Source: Deltaproteobacteria bacterium
GTDB taxonomy: Bacteria > Desulfobacterota > Binatia > UBA9968
Assembly (NCBI GenBank): GCA_009692615.1
Contig: SHYW01000051.1
Location: 1 to 33,962, forward strand
Reading direction: 5' to 3'
DNA length: 33,962 nucleotides
In this document: positions 27,955 through 33,962 of the stretch, piece after piece
Layout of the letters: every line of letters starts with the position of its first letter
Position numbering within the stretch: position 1 is the first letter of the stretch
Made by a program: the position numbers and the translations under genes
Notes under the pieces: model-generated
Database searches by the model: none
What the model was told of the DNA's origin: nothing
What the model saw: only the letters and a program-made list of their open reading frames with translations

Positions 27955-28866
27955 CTACGCGTTGACGTTGAGATCGACCAAAGCGGTGGCGCAGGGCGCG
28001 GTTTCGAGGAAATCCCAGCTCTTCATCCAGTCATAGGTGCGTTGTAGTTCATCGGCCGGGATCGGCGCCGGATCGACCAGATAGAGGCGGCTCGCGCGCA
28101 GATCGTCGATGGTGAGCTGGCTGATCTGCGGATCTTTGTCGCGATAGTAGTCGATGAAATAGTGCAGATAGGCGCGCTTGTTCGCCATGATCCGCCGCAC
28201 GGCTTCGCGGATCGCGCGATTAAAAGCGGCGTAGGTTTCGCTGTCGACACGATCGGACGCGACGTCGGTGCCGTGATGAAATGCCGAGATGACGATGCGG
28301 CAGCCCATTTTTTCCGCCAAAGAAATATACGGTTCGGTGAGGGTCGTCGCTTCGATAGTTCCATCCATGAGCATCTTGAAGCGGAAGTTGGAGCCGTTCG
28401 GCACCCGGCCGAGCTTGATTAACTCGCGCGGCACGAAGCCTTCCAACATCTGCAAGCACAGATAATGTGTGCCGCTATAAAAGGGGATGCCGATCTGCAC
28501 GTCGGCGAATTGCTGTGGCACCTGCACCGGCGAATCGGCGCGAACGACGAGCGCGGCAAAATTCACCATGGACCGACGGCCGACCTGCCGGCTACCGACC
28601 TTGGTGGTTTCAACCCGCGAAAAATTGCCCCATTCGCAGGCGTTGTAGAGGTCGGCCTGGCCGGATTCCATCATGCGTCCGTGGCTGGTGTAGCGCTCGG
28701 CTTCCTTATGATCCGTGATGTGCAGCTGCGGGCTTTTGTCGAGGCCCTTCTCACGGTCCATCCACTCGATCTGGATGCCTTCCTTCTCGAACAGACCTTC
28801 GTCGTGGGCGACGAGCTCGGCTAAGCCTTGAAACGGCGCAGTGGTCTCCAATCGCAATGTTTTCAT
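27955..28866 (-). CDS. SBP-fold protein without signal peptide
   Basis: The 303-residue protein has the type-2 binding-protein layout: LVAHDEGLFEKEGIQIEWMD, QADLYNACEWGN, LVVRADSPVQVPQQFADVQIG and MLMDGTIEATTLTEPY. It begins MKTLRLETTAPFQG with no signal peptide or membrane segment, so it should be cytoplasmic. Known cytoplasmic members of this fold include enzymes such as the desulfinase DszB and NMT1/THI5, where the fold binds or converts a small molecule; I cannot tell which applies. His63 and Arg64 (SHGRMM) followed by an NACEW segment (about residues 76-80) could be active-site parts. GGGGAG precedes the ATG. It heads a minus-strand pair with the Lin0512 gene. Confidence 0.65.
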   Translation of the reverse strand: MKTLRLETTAPFQGLAELVAHDEGLFEKEGIQIEWMDREKGLDKSPQLHITDHKEAERYTSHGRMMESGQADLYNACEWGNFSRVETTKVGSRQVGRRSMVNFAALVVRADSPVQVPQQFADVQIGIPFYSGTHYLCLQMLEGFVPRELIKLGRVPNGSNFRFKMLMDGTIEATTLTEPYISLAEKMGCRIVISAFHHGTDVASDRVDSETYAAFNRAIREAVRRIMANKRAYLHYFIDYYRDKDPQISQLTIDDLRASRLYLVDPAPIPADELQRTYDWMKSWDFLETAPCATALVDLNVNA

Positions 28867-29058
28867 AGATTACTCCCCATGGGACTTTTGATCAGTGATT
28901 CCTTTGTACAGCGCCATTCTAACTTCTGTCAAACACCCGACCTAGAGAAAAGCTTTAGCGTACCAATCGCTGCTCAAAGAACCATTGGCCACGAAGATGT
29001 GAAAGGAAATTCGGCAATTTTCACACCTGCACTTCGGGTTTTCTCCGACCTGTGGGTT

Positions 29059-30051
29059 TCAAAAACCTTGCAGTTTCCCGTCGGCGGTTCTGACCACGTG
29101 CTTGAGGGGCGCACCTGAAAGATAGCGGCGCGTGTTGTCGCGGATAAGCTCGCTCATCCGGCGCCACAATTGCCAACCGCCCTGCCCGCCGACATGCGGC
29201 GTTATCAGCACATTGGGGAGATCCCACAGTGGGCTCGCGGCGGGCAACGGTTCTTCGGCGAAGGCATCGAGTCCGGCCCCCATGATGCGGCCCTCGGTGA
29301 GGGCGCGGGCCAGTGCCGCTTCGTCCACAACTTTACCGCGGGAAATATTTACAAGGATCGCGGTTTCTTTCATGAGCGCGATTCGTTCGGCGCTGAGAAA
29401 TCCCCTTGTGCTGTTGTCGAGCGGCATCGCCACCATGACCACATCGGCGCTGGGAAGAACTTCGTTGACTTTTTCCCTGGGTACGACGCGATCGATCTCC
29501 GGCACGGCGGGGACAGACGAGCGGGTGACGCAGATCACTTCCATATCGAACGCTTTGGCCTTGCGCGCGATGTCCTGACCGATATGGCCCATGCCGAGGA
29601 TCACCATGCGCGCGCCATCGGGGTCGAGTATGTGGGAAGACATAGTGAGCCGTGCCCACTCTCGCTTTGCGCGTAGTTGCTCGAAGCGGTGAAAGTTTCG
29701 CATGACGCCCAGCATCAGGGCCATGGCGTGGCTGGCGAGCACCCGCTGGCTGACGTCGCCGCCATTGGTGACCCAGACACCATCCGGTAGGCCCGCCCTC
29801 AGTCCGATTTCGACGCCGACGGTGGTGAATTGGATCCACTTGAGCGCCCGGCCTTTGTCACGCACCAGGCGCGCGAAGTCCGCGCTGAAGGCGGAGTTGT
29901 AAGCATGGAGGATTTCCGCGCCGTCGAGTGCATTGGCGAGGGATTCGAGATTGTGAGCCTTGGCCGCCTCGACCTCGGGAAAGTCGCGCAGAAAAGCTTC
30001 GTCCACCACATCATTGGCGGCGTTCACGAACTGGGCAATACGAACTGTCAT
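29059..30051 (-). CDS. D-2-hydroxyacid dehydrogenase
   Basis: This NAD(P)-dependent enzyme reduces 2-oxoacids to D-2-hydroxyacids. The 330-residue product (from ATG 30051, behind TGAGGAGC) has the Rossmann fingerprint GMGHIG (153-158), the catalytic Arg in NISRGK (238), Glu267 in FAEEPL and the acid/base His286 in TPHVGG. The frame is open to 30093, but the box favours 30051. Length is normal for the phosphoglycerate/glyoxylate reductase branch. The next minus-strand gene starts 192 bases downstream, so it may be on a separate transcript. The exact oxoacid is not clear. Confidence 0.88.
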   Translation of the reverse strand: MTVRIAQFVNAANDVVDEAFLRDFPEVEAAKAHNLESLANALDGAEILHAYNSAFSADFARLVRDKGRALKWIQFTTVGVEIGLRAGLPDGVWVTNGGDVSQRVLASHAMALMLGVMRNFHRFEQLRAKREWARLTMSSHILDPDGARMVILGMGHIGQDIARKAKAFDMEVICVTRSSVPAVPEIDRVVPREKVNEVLPSADVVMVAMPLDNSTRGFLSAERIALMKETAILVNISRGKVVDEAALARALTEGRIMGAGLDAFAEEPLPAASPLWDLPNVLITPHVGGQGGWQLWRRMSELIRDNTRRYLSGAPLKHVVRTADGKLQGF

Positions 30052-30345
30052 GATGCTCCTCAGTGGCCGCGGCACACTGGCGTGCCCGGTCACGATTAGA
30101 AAACTTAGATACTTTTTATTTTATCTTTGACGGGAAGTATATCGCGAGCGATCGTTGCTGGAGCCCTGACCGATTGCTGGGGCCGGATTTTACAATCCTA
30201 CTTCAGTCAATGTCCTAACGTGAATTCTCAAGCTGTTTGAGCCCGCGGCTCACCGTCGTGTATGGTACTGTCGTAAGGGAGTGGTCAGTAAGCCCAAGAT
30301 GCGGGATCGTGTTGTGACGCCACAGCTTAAGGGAGGACGCTCGGT

Positions 30346-30996
30346 ATGTTCAAGAGACCTTACATTCTCGCGATTGTATCCTTCCTTTTGATCCCCACGG
30401 TCGCCGTGTTGGGTGGGATATTGGTTCTTTCCATCAATCCCGAAATCGCCGCGGGTCGTGCGAATTACGAGCGCAACTATTGGCTGTTGAGTCTGGCGCA
30501 GAGTATTTCCATGTGGGCAGTCTTGCTGGTGGTTGTAGGCTTGTGGTTTCTGACCTGTTTTTTTCTGCTCAAGTCCAAGAACCGATCCTATGGGTGGTTG
30601 TTGCCCTTGGCTGTCCTTGGCCCGTTTGGTTTGATGATCCTGACCATGCTGAACGACACCGCGCCAGCGCCTGGAGATTTGTACCAACAATTTGTCGGTA
30701 AACTAAAAAGCTATCTGCGTGTTGCCTATGAACTAGGTTTTTTCGTGGTCCTTTGGGTCGGTGCGTTTCTAGCCATGGTTTTGACGCGCGACCTCATGAT
30801 CATGTATGAAGCCGCCACCACCGGAATTTCGGCAGAGCAAATCATCAAACTACAAAACGACTCCAGCGGTATGTGGGCGTTGAGCGAGGGTTTGGAAGTC
30901 TTGTTTCTGGTGGTTCTCTTCTATTTGCTGTGGCCGATTTGTTTTAACGTCGTAGGACGCCTGCGCGGACTATGGACCTCCGCCAAGAAGGTTTAG
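30346..30996 (+). CDS. Integral membrane protein, unknown function
   Basis: The 216-residue protein has about five membrane helices (roughly 7-29, 47-75, 81-101, 125-147 and 178-204) and a basic C-terminus. No motif from a known transporter or enzyme was recognised. A GGGAGG box at 30330-30335 precedes ATG 30346. The 252-base region before it, down to the divergent D-hydroxyacid dehydrogenase, shows no clear promoter or repeat. The gene is followed by a RAYT-derived element, so its downstream region has been changed by insertion. Confidence 0.7.
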   Translation: MFKRPYILAIVSFLLIPTVAVLGGILVLSINPEIAAGRANYERNYWLLSLAQSISMWAVLLVVVGLWFLTCFFLLKSKNRSYGWLLPLAVLGPFGLMILTMLNDTAPAPGDLYQQFVGKLKSYLRVAYELGFFVVLWVGAFLAMVLTRDLMIMYEAATTGISAEQIIKLQNDSSGMWALSEGLEVLFLVVLFYLLWPICFNVVGRLRGLWTSAKKV

Positions 30997-31043
30997 AGAA
31001 GTGGTTGCGCGGTTTGGCCCAGTCGAGAATTGCGAAAGTTGAG

Positions 31044-31231
31044 TTAGTCAATACTCTGGCCTGACCCTAGGGGTGCTCTCAATATGACCCCGTAGCGCTG
31101 GCGATAGTGCTCGATGCGTTCAAGATAAGCGCTTCGGTCTTGGTCGTCGTAAAATGTTTTTTTCGTTGATTGCCGCGCACAATCACATGATACAACGCCC
31201 CGTCAAACTCGACTCTGGGCTTGCGTGCCAT
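31044..31231 (-). pseudogene. N-terminal remnant of a REP-associated (Y1/RAYT) transposase
   Basis: From ATG 31231 the minus strand reads MARKPRVEFDGALYHVIVRG followed by NQRKK, the standard start of RAYT/Transposase_17 proteins. The frame then breaks at an A-run and stops at 31079. In the neighbouring frame the family sequence continues as FYDDQDRSAYLERIEHYRQR and YGVIL, then runs into the flanking repeat. In complete members the YGVIL block leads into the region ending in the HUH motif, which is absent here. So there are two lesions: a single-base frameshift and the loss of everything after the first 50 residues. Confidence 0.75.
31046..31068 (+). repeat. Left flanking repeat of the RAYT element
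   Basis: This 23-base unit begins AGTCAATACTC and ends CCTGACCCT. It matches the unit at 31262 at 21 of 23 positions. Flanks of the form CCTGACCC are typical of RAYT elements. Confidence 0.65.
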
Positions 31232-31261
31232 GGACTGAAACTAGCAAGAGGGGAGAGAATA

Positions 31262-31284
31262 AGTCAATACTCAGGCCTGACCCC
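31262..31284 (+). repeat. Right flanking repeat of the RAYT element
   Basis: Direct repeat of the unit at 31046, ending CCTGACCCC. The open frame of the truncated gene downstream begins nine bases past its end (31293), which fits an insertion or deletion boundary here. Confidence 0.65.
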
Positions 31285-31325
31285 AATCATGACCCCTGAA
31301 TCAATGGCCTTACCGGCAAGCGCGG

Positions 31326-32177
31326 GTGAACTTGCGGGATCAAGCCGGACTTGAGTGGAAGATGTCTCTCTTCGGCAGCGACACCATCGAGGCCATTGAG
31401 GAAGTCGCTCGCGGCGACGTCCATCTCGCGACGATCAATCCCTCCAGCCCCCTGACTATGGCGTACCGCGGACGCGGTCCTTTCAAAGAAGCGATTCCAG
31501 TCCGGGCGATTGCCGTCATTCCCACCCAGGACCAGTTTGCTTTCGCCGTATCCGAGAAAACAGGATTAAAGTCTTTCATGGATTTGCTTGAGCGCCGCTA
31601 CCCGTTGCGCGTTTCGCTCCGCGGTCAGAAACGTCATTCGGTTCACCTCGTGGTCAAAGAAGTGCTGGCGCAGGTCGGATTTACTCTCGATGACCTGGTT
31701 TCGTGGGACGGTCAGGTACGCTACGACGAGGGCATGCAGGATGGTCCAAATCGTTTCGGCGCCGTGCAACGGGGCGAGGTGGATGCCATTTTTGATGAGG
31801 CGGTGAAGCGTTGGACGAATCAAGCTCTCGATGCCGGAATGCGGTTTCTTCCGCTGGAGGAGGAGCACATCACGCGATTAGAAGAAATCGGTTTCCGTCG
31901 CGCCATCCTGTCTAAGGATATCTACCCCAAGCTCCTGGCCGATGTGTCCACCGTCGATTTTAGCGGCTGGCCGATTTTTACCCACGCCGACGTATCCGAG
32001 GATATCGTAAGATCGTTTTGTCTCGCGCTGGACAATCGAAAGGATCGTATCCCGTGGCAGGGAGAGGGTCCCCTCCCCTTGGAACGGATGTGCGAAGACA
32101 ACCCGGAGGGACCATTGGATGTGCCGCTTCATCCCGCGGCAGAGATCTTTTGGCGCGAGCGAGGTTACTTGAAATGA
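31326..32177 (+). CDS. 5'-truncated solute-binding protein, probably TAXI type
   Basis: The 283-residue readable product lacks a signal peptide and starts in mid-domain: MSLFGSDTIEAIEEVARGDV, ATINPSSPLTMAY, RVSLRGQKRHSVHLVVKEVL and IFDEAVKRWT. These are typical of type-2 binding proteins, and the pattern is nearest to TAXI-family TRAP receptors. The frame can be followed upstream without stop to 31293 (PLNQWPYRQARVN), directly at the RAYT element's right repeat. The start is called at GTG 31326 for lack of a better one. About 25-40 N-terminal residues seem to be missing, probably cut off by the element, so it is likely non-functional. It is not paired with a TRAP permease gene here. Confidence 0.6.
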   Translation: MNLRDQAGLEWKMSLFGSDTIEAIEEVARGDVHLATINPSSPLTMAYRGRGPFKEAIPVRAIAVIPTQDQFAFAVSEKTGLKSFMDLLERRYPLRVSLRGQKRHSVHLVVKEVLAQVGFTLDDLVSWDGQVRYDEGMQDGPNRFGAVQRGEVDAIFDEAVKRWTNQALDAGMRFLPLEEEHITRLEEIGFRRAILSKDIYPKLLADVSTVDFSGWPIFTHADVSEDIVRSFCLALDNRKDRIPWQGEGPLPLERMCEDNPEGPLDVPLHPAAEIFWRERGYLK

Positions 32178-32224
32178 CGGGCAGAGATCAGGGACAGGGC
32201 AGGTTTCAGACTAAGCTAACCTCC

Positions 32225-32238
32225 GATAAGCACTTATC
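32225..32238. repeat. Short palindrome between two convergent binding-protein genes
   Basis: GATAAG (32225-32230) and CTTATC (32233-32238) pair around a 2-base loop in the 130-base gap between convergent stops. Too weak alone to be a firm terminator. Confidence 0.3.
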
Positions 32239-32307
32239 AGGAAAAGCAGAACTGGCTAACTTCATACGTCCCCTATTTTGCCCCCTTCGGTTGCGGCGTC
32301 GCCGCGT

Positions 32308-33336
32308 CTACTTCGAAAACGTTTCACGAAGCAGTTTCGCGTACTCGTCGATCTGATCGGCGAGATTCGGGTTTACGGGCACGATGCGCAGATCTTTCAT
32401 GAGCGCGGCTTGCTCCTGAGCGACGTCGGTGCGCGCCGACAGGCGGTGAAAGCCGCGCATGATCGCCTGCCCTTCTTTCGATAATACATAGTCGACATAG
32501 AGTCTCGCCGCGTTCGGGTGTAAGGGTTGGGCCGTGACGCCGACACCGATCATGATCGCCGGCACGGGACCGGGCGCAATCCAGTCGATCGGCGCGCCCG
32601 CGTCACGCAAGCGGTTGACCGAGGCCACCGGTATGTTGATATCGAATACCGCCTCGCCGGCAGCGACCAATTGCGCAATCAGACTGTGCCCGGTGCGTTG
32701 GAGAATTTCTTGTTTCGCCAGCTCGCGCATGAACCGCAAGCCGTTTTCCCTGCCCATAATTTGCAACATCCCGGCAAACCAATCGACCTTGGTGCCCTCC
32801 ATCATCATCTTGTTTTTCCATGCCGGATTCAGAAGATCCGCGTAGGTTTTCGGAACGTTCGCCTGGCGCAGGAGATTCTTGTTATAGGCGACGACGTAGG
32901 GGTGGTAATAGAAAGTCGTCCAGAAATCATCTTCTTTGAAATCCTTGGGGTAAACGCCGCCCTCCGTAGGGTTGTACCGTCCCAAAACACCTTTGGCCTT
33001 GAGCGTGTGCATGCTGAACTCGACGGTTTGAACGACGTCGGCAAAGCTTTTTTTCGCCCGCGCCTCGGTAAGCACCCGGGTCAATAGCCTTTCGCTGCCG
33101 GCGCGAGCGAACTGAACTTTAAGAAACGGATATTTCGCTTCGAACTTTGGCAAGATCACATTGGCTTCTTCAAGCGTCAGCGAAGCGTAAAGCACCAGCT
33201 CACGCTCGCGCTTGGCGCCTTCGATGAGCTCCTGCGGCGTAGCGCCATTCGCCACAGTGGCGCAGAGGAACCACATCCAGGCGAAGTACGCGATACCCCC
33301 TGCCCGGGTGAATATTTTCCAAAGCATCTTTGCCAA
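32308..33336 (-). CDS. Extracellular solute-binding protein, iron/spermidine (family 1) type
   Basis: The 342-residue protein has a signal peptide (MAKMLWKIFTRAGGIAYFAW, ending ATVANG), then AKRERELVLYASLTLEEANV, the lobe-hinge phrase YHPYVVAYNKNLLRQANVPK, WKNKMMMEGTKVDWF and the C-terminal HPNAARLYVDYVLSKEGQA. This is the layout of Fe(III)/spermidine-type ABC receptors, the same broad family as the gene at 5514. The cluster again has no permease or ATPase. Its stop converges with the truncated gene ending at 32177. The ligand is unknown. Confidence 0.85.
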   Translation of the reverse strand: MAKMLWKIFTRAGGIAYFAWMWFLCATVANGATPQELIEGAKRERELVLYASLTLEEANVILPKFEAKYPFLKVQFARAGSERLLTRVLTEARAKKSFADVVQTVEFSMHTLKAKGVLGRYNPTEGGVYPKDFKEDDFWTTFYYHPYVVAYNKNLLRQANVPKTYADLLNPAWKNKMMMEGTKVDWFAGMLQIMGRENGLRFMRELAKQEILQRTGHSLIAQLVAAGEAVFDINIPVASVNRLRDAGAPIDWIAPGPVPAIMIGVGVTAQPLHPNAARLYVDYVLSKEGQAIMRGFHRLSARTDVAQEQAALMKDLRIVPVNPNLADQIDEYAKLLRETFSK

Positions 33337-33397
33337 GTCGATTACACGAGCACGCGCTGCTTCAAGCGATGGGGTAAGAACTCAACTTTATCGATCT

Positions 33398-33962
33398 TCA
33401 CGCCGATACCTTCGTCATCAAACAGTCCAGCGCCACCGCTCCTTTGCCCTTTTCGAAAACCATCAGCGGATTGATATCGACCTCGGCAATTTCATCCGCC
33501 AAATCGATGGCCAGGCGCGAAAATCGGCAAAGGATCTCCGCCAGCGCGTCGATGTCACTCTCTGCTTGGCCGCGCACGCCCTTGAGCATGCGGTAACCCT
33601 TGAGCTCGCCGATCATGTCCAAGGCATCGGATTTTGTCAAAGGCGCAATGCGCATGGCGATGTCCTTGATCACTTCGACAAAGATGCCTCCTATGCCCAC
33701 GACGATCACCGGACCAAATTGCGGGTCGCGCGTCATACCGACGATCACTTCCCTGTCGCCCGTGACCATTTCCTGAACCAGAATCCCGTCGATCACCGCC
33801 GAGGCATCATGGGCTTGAACGTTGCGCAAGATTTCACCGTAGCAGCGGCGTAGCTCTGATTCATTCTGAATATTCATTCTAACCGCCCCGGCCTCGGTCT
33901 TGTGGGTAATTTCGGCCGACTCGACCTTGAGCACGACCGGATAGCGGATGGTCTTGGCCAAC
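33398..33962 (-). CDS. ATP-grasp acyl-CoA synthetase (ADP-forming) subunit, C-terminal part, runs off the window
   Basis: This is the 3' part of a longer gene on the minus strand; the start lies past the window. The 188 visible codons hold ATP-grasp_5 blocks: YPVVLKVESAEITHKTEAGA, GILVQEMVTGDREVIVGMTR, FGPVIVVGIGGIFVEVIKD and EVDINPLMVF near the C-terminus. They match the beta part of ADP-forming acetyl-CoA synthetases and related acetyltransferase-type fusions, which make an acyl-CoA from acid plus ATP. The C-terminus ends soon after the DINP motif, as usual. Whether the enzyme is a separate beta subunit or a fusion cannot be seen. Confidence 0.85.
   Translation of the reverse strand, partial: LAKTIRYPVVLKVESAEITHKTEAGAVRMNIQNESELRRCYGEILRNVQAHDASAVIDGILVQEMVTGDREVIVGMTRDPQFGPVIVVGIGGIFVEVIKDIAMRIAPLTKSDALDMIGELKGYRMLKGVRGQAESDIDALAEILCRFSRLAIDLADEIAEVDINPLMVFEKGKGAVALDCLMTKVSA

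Larger units (their letters stand above)
31046..31284. mobile_element. 239-bp internally deleted RAYT (Y1 transposase) element
   Basis: Two direct repeats of 23 bases, matching at 21 positions (31046-31068 and 31262-31284), bound the region. Between them, on the minus strand, is only the first part of a REP-associated tyrosine transposase gene. The transposase has lost its HUH motif and catalytic tyrosine, so the element is not autonomous. It resembles a MITE made by internal deletion of a larger parent, and would need a transposase from elsewhere. Confidence 0.7.

Noticed and set aside
30250-30690. 146-codon minus-strand frame opposite the membrane protein
   Set aside because: Rich in Gln, Arg and His with no ribosome binding site; the plus strand has clear membrane helices and GGGAGG.

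Overview
The window looks like a chromosomal piece of an uncultured soil or groundwater bacterium of the deltaproteobacterial, Binatota or Tectomicrobia type. This is inferred from three things: the crowd of orphan ABC solute-binding proteins, a bactofilin next to an F-type ATP synthase cluster with split b'/b subunits and no a or c subunit, and moderately GC-rich DNA with many short palindromic repeats between genes. No rRNA, tRNA, CRISPR array or prophage was seen.

Left third (1-12.4 kb). A two-domain cupin and a small secreted CxxC protein are followed by six complete or nearly complete solute-binding protein (SBP) genes and one frameshifted SBP gene. Among them lie msrA, a DUF1646-type cation transporter, an Ldh2-type malate/lactate dehydrogenase and a secreted cyclophilin. 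No ABC permease or ATPase gene accompanies any of these SBPs. Two neighbouring SBP genes (4460-5450 and 5465-6470) each show a reading-frame break in the same direction.

Middle (12.5-19.5 kb). A bactofilin gene has a near-consensus promoter and its own terminator. The ATP synthase cluster atpF', atpF, atpH, atpA, atpG, atpD, atpC follows. The first three atp genes overlap by 4 bases; the gaps from atpH/atpA onward are filled with inverted repeats.

Middle-right (19.5-25.3 kb). This is the most unusual part: a bicupin, an EutA-type (ethanolamine ammonia-lyase reactivase) ATPase without EutB or EutC, two tandem DMT/EamA transporters, and a second bicupin paralogous to the first. Clear hairpin terminators divide it into units. 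It may be a small-molecule metabolism and export module, but its substrate is not known from the sequence.

Right (25.3-34 kb). A secreted M61 peptidase with a PDZ domain, a Lin0512-family protein, a signal-less SBP-fold protein and a D-2-hydroxyacid dehydrogenase all lie on the minus strand. A five-helix membrane protein follows, then a 239-bp internally deleted REP-associated (Y1/RAYT) transposase element that abuts a 5'-truncated SBP-like gene. Last come another iron/polyamine-type SBP and the C-terminal part of an ATP-grasp acyl-CoA synthetase subunit that runs off the window.

Three related GTAGGGG-type palindromes (193, 3194, 8588), a separate inverted repeat at 27453 and the RAYT derivative show that small mobile or REP-like repeats have shaped this region.
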